Source of the DNA: Symbiodinium natans
Taxonomy: Eukaryota; Sar; Dinophyceae; Suessiales; Symbiodiniaceae
NCBI GenBank assembly: GCA_905221605.1
Contig: CAJNDS010002179.1
Coordinates: 1,107,026 to 1,171,025 of the forward strand
Direction of reading: 5' to 3'
Length of the DNA stretch: 64,000 nt
In this document: piece after piece, positions 55,450 through 64,000 of the stretch
How positions within the stretch are numbered: position 1 is the stretch's first letter
Layout of the letters: each line of letters opens with the position of its first letter
Notes under the pieces: model-generated
Seen by the model: only the letters and a program-made list of their open reading frames with translations
The model's database searches: none
What the model was told of the DNA's origin: nothing
Program-made: the position numbers and the translations under genes

Positions 55450-56593
55450 TCATGGCTCCATGCTTCGGCGGCCTGCGAAGACAGGGTACCGCACGCAGCG
55501 TGCAGGAGCGGAACGAACAACCAGGAGTTGGTGCCCACAATCATTTTTCAGGGAGCCCTGATTTGCAGATCTTGCACGGCGGCTTGGTCGAGGGCCAGAG
55601 CCGGTCGGGTATCTGCACCGGCCCGTGGCTCGCCGGTCCTGCCAACATCTGCCAACAGGGCTGACAATGGTGGCATCGACGGCGAGCTGCGCACCATGCC
55701 ATTGTGGCAGACCATTGCACACGACCTCGATGCGCCTGGCGTCTTGCACGGAGGCATCGAGGTTCATATCGGCCAAACGGACGTTCTGGGCGACACGAGC
55801 GCCCGCCTCGCGGCAGACGCGGGCCAGCGCCCGCTCAGGCGGGACATTGTTCGGGCGGGGAGCACCCCAGCAGTAGCGCAGGCTGCGCGATGGTCGCCCC
55901 AGGGGTCAAGCTGGCCGCGGCAATGGCCATGCCTGGGCGCCAACGGGAGGGGCAGGCGCAACCTACGCAGCAGGAGTACACAGAATTGCGCGCTGGGGAT
56001 GACGACCTCCTCGTGCGTAGGCAGCACGTTGAAGGCACGTGAGGAATGCGGGCCAGCCTGTGACAGCAGCAGCGCTCGGGACGCGGGTGACAGGTGAGAA
56101 AGGTGCGTCTCGAGCGTGCGCTCCTCACAGGCAGAGGCCACATGCCGCTGCCATCCACGTAGGTGATCGGCGGGCTCATCGCCGCGCCGTGCTCGGGGCG
56201 GGGCCCCAGCCAGGCCAGCAGCGGTTTCCCATGCCGGGACCTCAGCACCCTGCGCAAGTAGGTAGACTGCTGCATGTTGCGCGGCCCGCAACGCCGGAGT
56301 TTGCTCGGCCTCAGGGGCATGGAGTGCCTTCAGGATGCGCTGCGCGACCTGAGGCGCTCGGTCACAACAACCGGGAGCGCGTCGCACCAGGAGGCCCAGT
56401 TCGCCGCATGACGGACGGCCCTCGCGCAACGCAGGCCAAGGCCCCTAAACCGCGCTGCGAGTTGGGCTGCAGACACGGCGTCTTCCGGCAGCGGAGCGTC
56501 CGCATAGCCGAGAAGCCGGGCCAGGCACCGAGCAACAGCCGCGTCGTGGCCAGCGGCTGACGCGCCCATCCCCGTGCCATTTTCTCCGCCCAC
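55450..56593 (-). pseudogene. 5'-truncated non-LTR retrotransposon, second minus-strand copy
   Basis: Begins in the post-polymerase region (HDAAVARCLARLLGYADAPL, 56593 on), continues with HLSHLSPASRALLLSQAGPH, VLLLRRLRLPLPLAPRHGHC and a Cys/His motif (HCRGQLDPWGDHRAAC), then RRIEVVCNGLPQWHGAQLAV with DATIVSPV near the end. It parallels the third part of the longer copy at 56445-59532. Frames shift at least twice. Confidence 0.7.
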
Positions 56594-59532
56594 TGCCAGG
56601 GTGAGTGGCAGCCCCGGCTTGCGGCAGCCCCTCGCGCGTCACAGGGCTGACGAGGGTCGCATCGACCGCGAGCTGCGCGCCGTGCCACAAGTTGAGGCCG
56701 TTGCACACGACTTCGATGCGCCGTGCGTCGTGGACAGGCACATCGAGGTTCATGGCCGACAAGGCGACGTTGCACCCGACACGCGCGCCGGCCTCCTGGC
56801 AAACCCGGGCTACAGCGCGCTCAAGGGGCAGTGCGCGGGATGCAAGGACGCCAAAGTTGGAGCAGGCGGCGCGGTGATCTCCATACTAGTCGAGGAAGCC
56901 CCGGCAGGAGCAGGCGCGCGGACCGAGGGGAAGGGGCAGGCGGAGTCGCCGCAAAAGCAGGACGCGGAAGTGCGGGTCAGGCACGGCTACGACGTCCGAC
57001 GTGGGCAAAACTGTGAAGACTCTCGCAGCGTGCGGTCCAGCTTGTGACAGCAGCAGCGCTCGGGACGCAGGTGAAGGATCAGCAAGGTGCGTCTCAAGCG
57101 CGCGCTCATCGCAAGCATGGGCGGCCCCACGCTGCCAGCCCCGGAGGGTCCCGGCTGGTTCGTCGTTGCGGGAAGACGGACCAGGCGGGGCAGAGTGCGC
57201 GTCATCCCACGCAGGCACTGCGTAGCCCTGTCCAGCAAGGTACGCTGCGGCTTGTGTGGCGGCGAGTATGGAGGGCGCGGAGGGAAAGCAGCAAACGGTT
57301 AGCTGCCGAGGGCAAGTGCGCCCGGATGACGGGGAGGCTGACCATCCAGGAGGCCCAGTACGCAGCATGGCGGTCCGCCGTGGCCTCTCGCAAGCCCAAG
57401 CCACCAAAGCGTAGTGGCAAGTGTGCCGCTCGCTCCGACTGGGGGGGCAGCGGTGCGTCCGCATGGCCCAGGAGCGTGGCGAGGCAGCGAGTCACAGCGG
57501 AGTCGTGAAAGGCAGCATACTCGGCCGTCGCGGCGGGCGGCAGAGCGCGATGGAGGTAGTTGGCCCGCGGGGCGGCGCAGTAGTGCAGCAGCAACCAGGC
57601 AGCCTGCAAGTCCTTCACGAGCGGGACTCGCGTTGGAGCAGGCGATCGTGCTCCTCGCGCTTTTGCGCGAGCCGCAGACGCACGTATTCGTCGCTGCCCA
57701 AAGGGGTGCCAAGGACCGTGAGCCCTTGCTGCTGCGGCGGGAGCGCCCAGTCCCCCACCCAGATTGCGGTGTCAGCGTCCCCCTGCAACGCTGACAGCAC
57801 AGGCGGTTCCTCGCCTGCCGCGTTCCACACACGTGTCTTGCGACTGTTGAGTTCAACACGTGAATGCGCCCACAGCGCACGTTTGTACGCCTCGTAGAGT
57901 TCGCGTGTCCGCTCCGGCAGGGCGATAATATACGTGTCGTCGAGATACGCGAAGATCGCCTCGCCATCCCGCAGCTGTTCTTGCATCTCCTGGAGCGCCG
58001 GGCGCTGTGCCAGCGAGTACAGCGCTGGCATCAGCGGGTCTCCCTGTTCGCCACCCTCGCCCTGCGCGACGGCGTGGGAGGTCCCCTGCCCATCAACCCA
58101 CGTGTAGAAGCTGGCAAAGCCACAGAACTGGCGGGCGTAGGGGAGAAGCGGGTGGAGCTCAGGCCGCGCGAGGAGGCCCTGCAGCATGGCCTGCCGGGAC
58201 ACGTGGTCGTAGGCGCCACTGGCGTCCACAGACAAGATGGTTGCACGCGGGTCGACCTCCGTGGCAGCCCGCAGGACACGCGGAAGGATGCGGAAGGGCC
58301 TCACTGCCGGCTCGCGTGCTTAGCCCGTATTGGTGGGGGAGGCAGGCGCGCTCAAGGTGCGGGGCGAAGGCCTGCGCGAGGGTTCTCCCGACCAAACGGC
58401 GAAGGACATCTCCGACAACCAGCGCGCGAATGCCCCGTCCATCCGGCTTTTGTAAAGCGACAATTCTGCCAACCCGAATGGCCGCCAGGGCTGCGTCCGG
58501 CACATCGGCCTGCGCCAAACGTTGCGCGGCGCAGTGGAGCTGTTGGCTATCGACCTCGTCATCCAGCAGGATGCGGAGGTGCTCAGCAGTGGCGCCGGAG
58601 GGTCCCGCAGCAGCCCCACGCCTTGCAGTTCGCAGGCAAGCGAGGAACGCTGAAAGGGGGCACGGCTCATGCGGGGCAAAGTTAGCAATCTTGGACGGCA
58701 TGGGGTCATACGGCTCGGGCGGACGGCGCTGAGGATCCCGGAGTTCTGCGAGGGTGGCATCGGTGGCGGGCGCAAGCGGCTCAGCAACCAGGGCGCGGCC
58801 CGCAGCGGAGAGCTCGCCGAGATGGACCAGAGCCGCAGCGCGTGCCGCCCGAGCTTCGGGATCAGGAGCAACATGTCGGGCCGCCTTTTGCGGACAAGCG
58901 GCCGTGCGCGAGGCAGGCTGGAGGAGGGCGGGCCACTCGCCACGTGCGAAAGCTTCGCAGCGCCGTGCAAGCTCGCCCGGCGCAACGCGCGTCGCACCGG
59001 CTGTGCGATGTAAGAGCATGCGCGGGGCAAAAAGGAAGAGTTTCCAGCCCCGGAGCTCCAGTTGAGGCGACGTGCGTTCCGATATCAATTCCAGGCCCTG
59101 GAGCGTGAGGACGCGGCTCCTGAGGGTCGCTTCGAGGTCGATGCCGTCCAGAAAGGCGAGGCCAACACGCAAACCCTCCTCCGCCGCAGCGACACGGCGC
59201 AACGCGGCGGTGCCGCTCGGGATCGCGTCAGCAGGCGCATTGGCGGCACATGGCTCAGACGCACACTCAACCTCAGCATCTGCCCCGCGCCCGCGCCCGC
59301 GCCCCCCACGTCGGCCTCGGCCGCGGCCGCGGGCCTGCGAACCGGCGGCGCGTGCGGCGACGCGGGCCATAGTGGCATCCTCTGCGCGGGACTCCTCGGG
59401 TTCAGGCCCAGGCAGAGCACTGCCACCTGGCGTGGGCTCCGTGCGGCTGGGGACATGACTGGGCTCAGTGGCCGCATCGCCCCTGACACCGGCAGCACTG
59501 TCTGATGCTTCGTCGGCGATCTCTTTGACCAC
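56445..59532 (-). pseudogene. Non-LTR retrotransposon polyprotein with C-terminal endonuclease-like domain
   Basis: Read from 59532 downward. An acidic and Arg/Gly-rich N-terminus and a helical segment lead into the reverse transcriptase: ACLRTARRGAAAGPSGATAE, VGRIVALQKPDGRGIRALVV and LPHQYGLSTRAGSEA. After a frameshift near 58320 come TILSVDASGAYDHVSRQAML (motif A), GEGGEQGDPLMPALYSLAQR (motif B) and FAYLDDTYIIALPERTRELY (motif C, YLDD). Another shift near 57615 leads to a thumb-like part with LPLRFGGLGLREATADRHAA, then LADPSPASRALLLSQAGPHA, FRVLLLRRLRLPLPLGP and CSCRGFLD. A last frame contains RRIEVVCNGLNLWHGAQLAV DATLVSPV. Order RT, Cys/His, restriction-like endonuclease resembles the R2/CRE class, which inserts by target-primed reverse transcription. 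At least four frame breaks make it inactive. Confidence 0.8.
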
Positions 59533-59750
59533 AGGTTTAACTCAAGGCCAAGTTACACTACCATGCCCAACCAGCCCTCCGTGCGCTTGAGCTTACTACT
59601 TGGTGTAATTCACCGATTCTCTGGCAGTACTGGAGTCTCTGCGGTTTGGCTGCGTGTGACTGCGCCAAAGGCGGGCCAACAACCCACAATTCAATAGTGC
59701 TTGCGAGCACTTGCCCTTGCACTTTTCACGACCCGGCGGGGCAGGGTGCT
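59533..59750. other. Flank upstream of the retrotransposon
   Basis: No gene or target duplication was identified. It could contain the retrotransposon's 5' untranslated region. Confidence 0.35.
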
Positions 59751-59872
59751 GCTGGCTAGTTGGGTGCTCGCGGGGCCTGGTGCGACTGGCTACTTGGGTG
59801 CCCGCGGGGCCTGGTGCTGCTGGCTACTTGGGTGCCCGCGGGGCCTGGTGCTGCTGGCTACTTGGGTGCATG
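59751..59872 (+). repeat. 34-bp tandem repeat, about 3.5 copies
   Basis: The unit CGCGGGGCCTGGTGCTGC followed by TGGCTACTTGGGTGCC recurs at 59769, 59803 and 59837 with one or two changes. Confidence 0.9.
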
Positions 59873-60864
59873 TTACCGCCAGATTGAGCTTTTGGCTGGC
59901 CCGGGTGCTGACCTTCAAGGGATGCTAGTTAAGGATGCTCGCTCCCTCATCTCCCTCCTTTCCCCTCCTTCCTCCGTTTTTTTTCTTTGCCGGGCAATGA
60001 CGGTTAAGGAACCCGGGGCGCCGGGCCAGTGTGAACTCCAAGTGGAGGGGCCGATGACGGTTACGGAGCCCCCTGTGAAGCTGGGAGGGACAGCGCCTTA
60101 GGCAAGGCTCCTCACTCACATCATTCACTCATTCACGCACTCATGAATACATGAACGAAGTGCGTGAAATTAGTGACCGACTTCGTCCAAGCATGTGCCG
60201 ATGCCCCGATTCACTTGCCTTCACGACAAGCGCCAGCTGCTCGGCGAGATGCCTCTACAGTGCGCCTGGCTGTTAGTACGTTCTGCACTTCGCCCCGCCG
60301 GGGAGCCGCATCGGCAACGAACCGGCACCGTGCGGAACGAAGGAGGTTCGGGGTATGTCCGTGCGAGCCACGCGCAGAGCAGTGCTGGCCTGAGGCTTTG
60401 GATGGCGTTGGTGACGGCGAGCCTGCCCTGCCGAGTCAGAGAAAAGCCAGCTTTTCGAGCCACCCTTGAACAGCGTGCGCGAGCGACTCCGATGGGTTTT
60501 CAAGAGCGTCGTGCTGGGAGCGGCTGGGGGCTGTTAACTGTTGGAGTGGCGACACGAGGGTGGATTTGTGTGCTGCTCCGGGTCCAGCAAGCAATCGCCG
60601 GCACGAACGTGCGCGCAAGATGCCGGCCTTGCACGATATTTCGCAAGTTTTCGCTGATTGCGGATGTTTGTGGACCCGGTTCTCGCTAGTTAATGGCCCA
60701 TTAATGGCCCATTCTCAGGACCACCGGCGAAGTGTGGCTGCAGAAGCACATCCAAGCCTTCGACGCAGGGAATCGCCGAAAACGCAAGCAGGCTACTTGC
60801 ATGCAATTGAGGATGTATAATTAAGTGGTTTTGCACAACCCCGTCACGCTGCAGCGCGCTACAG
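59873..60864. other. Stretch without a supported gene
   Basis: Open frames of 60-165 codons are present on both strands but lack domains or splice context. TTAATGGCCCA is tandemly duplicated at 60690-60710. Confidence 0.35.
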
Positions 60865-60965
60865 GTGCTGGAGGAGTTTCTGGAGTATGTCAAGCAAAGT
60901 TCGTTGACTGGCATGGAGGACACCAGCTATCACCAGCTGCAACCCGACCCAACCTCTCAGCCACG
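60865..60965 (+). CDS. Candidate internal exon, product unknown
   Basis: Between CGCTACAG and GTCAGT the frame reads VLEEFLEYVKQSSLTGMEDT and SYHQLQPDPTSQPR. An amphipathic helix followed by a Pro/Gln linker looks coding. The next exon was not found with certainty. A frame at 61025-61249 (TFRKDVVHFTASYSRRESYL) is protein-like but not in a compatible register by simple splicing. Confidence 0.4.
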
Positions 60966-61570
60966 GTCAGTCGGACAAGTCAGTGGCAAAGTTGCCCGGC
61001 ATCCTGTAGAGTTTTATTGGGGGTTTGGTATCACGCTTGATTGTGGGTTGCCAGATGCAGCTTGGGTTTGGTGTACTCCCAGGTTTCCACCTCAAACGCA
61101 CAACGTTCCGGAAAGATGTCGTCCACTTCACCGCCAGCTACTCCCGCCGAGAATCCTACCTCATTACGCATCCCGAATCCCGCAAGAGTATGGAGTGCCT
61201 ACCCCGCAGAATGTCGTACCGTATCCGTGACGTGCCCACCCTTCCGTGATGTGCCCAGGGATTTGGGTGTTCGAAGTCACAAATACATTTGCCGTTTGTG
61301 TTCGGGTTAGGCGAAGCTGAGCATTGTGATTTTGCAGCAGGAGTTATTCTCAAAGGAAGCACATCGCTTCCTATTGCGTTTGACCTCGTGGTTTTCGGCA
61401 CCGCTCTCAGTCAGCAGCCCTTTGTATGTGCATGCGTGGTTGGTTTTCGGGAATGCTTGCGAAGCTCGGGCCATGGTTGTGCAAGTGTGCATGTCAGGTA
61501 ACTCTGCCACTGCTCTACGCGTTGCCGTTGCAGTTGCTGCTTGGTTGTATGTCATGCGCTGGTGCTATGA
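60966..61570. other. Possible decayed coding region
   Basis: Two overlapping plus frames (60865-61230 and 61025-61249) both look partly protein-like, which suggests a frameshifted relic. No family is recognised. Confidence 0.3.
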
Positions 61571-61951
61571 GTGCATGCATTGTGCGGTGGTCTTCGTGGA
61601 GTGATAAAAGCGGCTAGCTTGGAGTCTGCGTGCTTTCTGCAGCTGAGGAAGGTCTTCCTGGTTTTCTTGGAGTTCCGTGAGCAGCCACCAACTCAGACTC
61701 GGTGTTCCAAGCTGCAAACACACGTTCTTGGCGTGATTGCTGCGTTTTTAAGGTCAGTTGTGCGCGCCTTTTTCGAATCCGGTGTCGTCCTGTCCCTCAT
61801 GAGTGCAGCTTGGCATGAGAAGTGGGGACTTGCCCCCGGATTTGCCCTTCCGAAGAAACCAGAGAAGGTGTTGTTCCGAGACATGTTGTTCCAAGACCCT
61901 GGTCACCGACTTCGACTGCACGGACGAAGTGCGGTGTCTTGCAGTGCCTGA
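61571..61951 (+). CDS. Possible open frame or exon, 126 residues, unknown
   Basis: Contains SVVRAFFESGVVLSLMSAAW, HEKWGLAPGFALPKKPEKVL and FRDMLFQDPGHRLRLHGRSA before a stop. Composition is balanced and the N-terminal half is hydrophobic. Start uncertain. The opposite strand is also open for 81 codons, so confidence is low. Confidence 0.3.
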   Translation: MHALCGGLRGVIKAASLESACFLQLRKVFLVFLEFREQPPTQTRCSKLQTHVLGVIAAFLRSVVRAFFESGVVLSLMSAAWHEKWGLAPGFALPKKPEKVLFRDMLFQDPGHRLRLHGRSAVSCSA

Positions 61952-63180
61952 GCCGATTTTGTGCCAAAACATGATATACGCCAATTTTATGCCTGGCATA
62001 GATAGATGATGATAGATGCTAGTTTTACCTTCTAATCATCCAATGCTTAGATCACCCTGATAACAAACGGAATTGGGGGGGGGTGGGGGGTGGGAAATGG
62101 AATTCAGTTTTCGCTTGTGTGTATGGTTTTTGGGAAGCGGAATCGGAGGGGGTAGGCACCCCTGAATTCCATTTCGAAGCGAGGTCCGCCCAAAACACAT
62201 AAATGGAATCTAATCACGAGAGGGTCCCCCCCCACCCCGTTTCCGAGCCCCGCCAGCAGACTGCAATCAGCACGGGGCGACCCCTTGAAGATTTTATTTT
62301 GCCAAGCGCACGCACAAATGCCTACGTCATCAATCGTCATCTTACGATGTCTTACATACGCCTGTACATGTGCTAAGCACACCCGGGCATTCTGGGTACC
62401 GCATCCCTGCAGGCTTTGGCGGCTTCTGTAGCAGACAAAACAGCCTAAGGAAAATTTAGTGTGTGATTTTCAGGGGCCTTCCTAGAGAGGGACGCCGCCC
62501 TCGGCATCTCTCCCAAGTAGGCGCTGCTGGGAATTGGGACGGGGGGAGGGGGGGACCGGGGAACGCCACTTGGCCCTCCTTTACAAGGCCCACTACTTAG
62601 GGTTTAGGGTATAGGGTTTAGGGCTTATAGGGCTTAGGGTTTAGGGTTTAGCAAAAAGGGTTTAGGGTTTAGGGTGCCCTGAACCCTGAGCGCTCTGAAC
62701 CGCTGAGCCCAGCTGAGCTGTAGGAGGGCCCAGAGGTCAGCGAATCCCTCCATATCCCTCCGCATGAAAGCCAGCGGGGACGTGGTACCCAGAATGCCCG
62801 GCAGCCTTTGGGTCGCGTTCCTTGTGCTTAGCGCATGTATGGACATATGAAACAAGGTCAGATCGGACATGGAAATGCAGCGAGTCTGGAGACCCGCCGG
62901 CCTGAACAGGCAAAAACGGATTTAAGGGGACGGGTCACCGCGCATGGTATCCCATGCTTCTATTTTTTGCTGGCATGCTCGGAAACTCCGAAATGGATTC
63001 GTGGAGGGGGTCACCCCCCATGATTCCATTTTTGCTGGCGCGCTCGGGAACGGAATCCGAGGGAGGTCCCCCCCATGAATTCGAATTCGCAAGCAAACGT
63101 GGCAGGCATGCAGAGGGGGGGGGTCAGAATGGAATGGGAGGGAACCCCTAGATAATCAGGGGTGATATGCTTAGCCCATG
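61952..63180. other. Gene-poor stretch with GGAATTC-rich repeats and a telomere-type tract
   Basis: 62040-62240 and 62960-63130 carry related blocks with GGAATC/GAATTCC, GGTCCCCCCC and G-runs. Two tandem units near 62965-63090 begin TTTTGCTGGC(A/G)(T/C)GCTCGG. TTTAGGG units lie at 62599-62672. No gene was recognised. Confidence 0.45.
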
Positions 63181-63802
63181 CCGCAGCTTGACTAGACCCC
63201 GCGCACCCTGATGACGGCTAGTCGTTCCATGTCGCGCAAGGTTCTGGTCCTTCACCGTCTTGCGTTGCAAGGCCGGATGTGCAAGGAGGCAGGGATCTGT
63301 TGTGCAAAGGTTGTGATAATGTGTTCGATTCTTACCAGTGGAATTTCGAATTTGACTGTTATTTGAAGAAGTCTTGTGGAGATTTTGGTTTTGTCCATGC
63401 CTGGTGTTGAGATTAACCCATTTGTTTTGGAGGAGTGATCAGTCAAGAATAGCAAGCGCTTAGTTTCTGAAGCCAAAGCACGCCTAGGGCTCAACTTCAG
63501 ACATTTCAGAAGGCGAAAACAGATATCTCAACATTTTTCTTGCCTTGTCTGGTTGCCCATCTGAGATGTCGGATCACGTTTAGGTTCTCTTGTGTTAGCG
63601 GATACGTTGAAGAATTCCGGCCATGGTCAGACCATTTCAGCATTGACGTCAGACGTCAGCCAGCCTCAGCCGTGTTTGCGCCGTCCAGGTTCTTTGCTCC
63701 AAAGGCCTAATTCAAAATCTGACAGAAGCCTGGCCGCACAGGTTCAGTGTTCAATAACTTTCATATGCGTTGATGTTTTTCTTCACCCTTCAAGCTCCTA
63801 AG
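63181..63802. other. Presumed intron or flank before the terminal exon
   Basis: A short exon-like piece may sit near 63653-63687 (TSASLSRVCAVQ before a GTTCTT donor). Nothing else supported. Confidence 0.3.
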
Positions 63803-63919
63803 GAATGTATCCTTGACGGGCTCAAGTGGGAGACGATCAAGTGTGCCGGTCAGCTGCTGTGCGAATTGTTCCGGTCGAACCCAAAGTACCAGGACGCAGC
63901 CCAGCACGGATGGGAGTAG
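63803..63919 (+). CDS. Terminal exon of an unknown gene
   Basis: After CTCCTAAG the frame reads ECILDGLKWETIKCAGQLL, then CELFRSNPKYQDAAQHGWE and a TAG at 63917-63919. The 38 codons have the amphipathic pattern of a real C-terminal helix and no low complexity. The domain is not recognised. The rest of the gene would lie to the left, in 63.0-63.7 kb or further. Confidence 0.5.
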   Translation, partial: ECILDGLKWETIKCAGQLLCELFRSNPKYQDAAQHGWE

Positions 63920-64000
63920 TGCTCACAGGCTGCAATTCCGATGGTTAGCTCTGCTTTTTCGACATGAGCCGGGTTCAGAAAAAGAATGTCATGTCGATGT

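Overview
The window looks like nuclear DNA of a dinoflagellate, or a close alveolate relative. The reasons are a delta-type carbonic anhydrase gene with one GT-AG intron and one apparent GC-AG intron, dozens of interstitial TTTAGGG/CCCTAAA telomere-type tracts, short exon-like islands separated by long introns, and many decayed retroelements. No rRNA, tRNA, spliced-leader or CRISPR sequence was recognised. The organism call is inference.

Layout. (1) 0.6-15 kb is a nest of mobile DNA. A roughly 10-kb GC-rich element (4719-14695) has about 64-bp terminal inverted repeats ending in 11-bp iteron-like repeats. It carries at least four intron-poor genes, all on the minus strand: a fusion of HNH nuclease, viral/organellar-type DNA polymerase B and PIF1-like helicase; a charged low-complexity protein; a C2H2 zinc-finger protein fused to a PD-(D/E)XK-like nuclease; and a coiled-coil/poly-Q protein. 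An 11-bp iteron array also lies between two of the genes, and a 7-unit minisatellite lies inside the right end. Around the element are further inverted and direct repeats: a 39-bp outer inverted pair, a 223-bp palindrome, and two copies of a 1.2-kb repeat. (2) 15-27 kb is mostly gene-poor, with a few possible terminal exons and a clean 100-bp MITE with an 8-bp target duplication. (3) 27-53 kb is host genic DNA read on the plus strand. It holds many short exon candidates with AG acceptors and GT or GC donors, the delta-carbonic anhydrase gene (35515-37227), and an antisense LINE fragment. A recurrent module appears here: a CCCTAAA-type array, then a 60-130 bp GC-rich exon-like island, then a TTTAGGG-type array, always in that order. 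(4) 53.5-59.5 kb has a second MITE and three broken copies of one non-LTR retrotransposon family (reverse transcriptase, Cys/His motif, C-terminal endonuclease-like domain) in both orientations. (5) 59.5-64 kb is gene-poor with a tandem repeat and at least two exon candidates, one of them a convincing terminal exon at 63803-63919.

The two observations most worth following are the polymerase-helicase element, which combines replication genes, iterons and two different nucleases without a recognised transposase or capsid, and the telomere-repeat brackets around exon-like islands. The brackets would let the two ends of an intron pair in RNA. Multi-exon models are reading-frame reasoning from sequence only. 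Short GC-rich exons are often open in more than one frame, so exon edges and frames are tentative.
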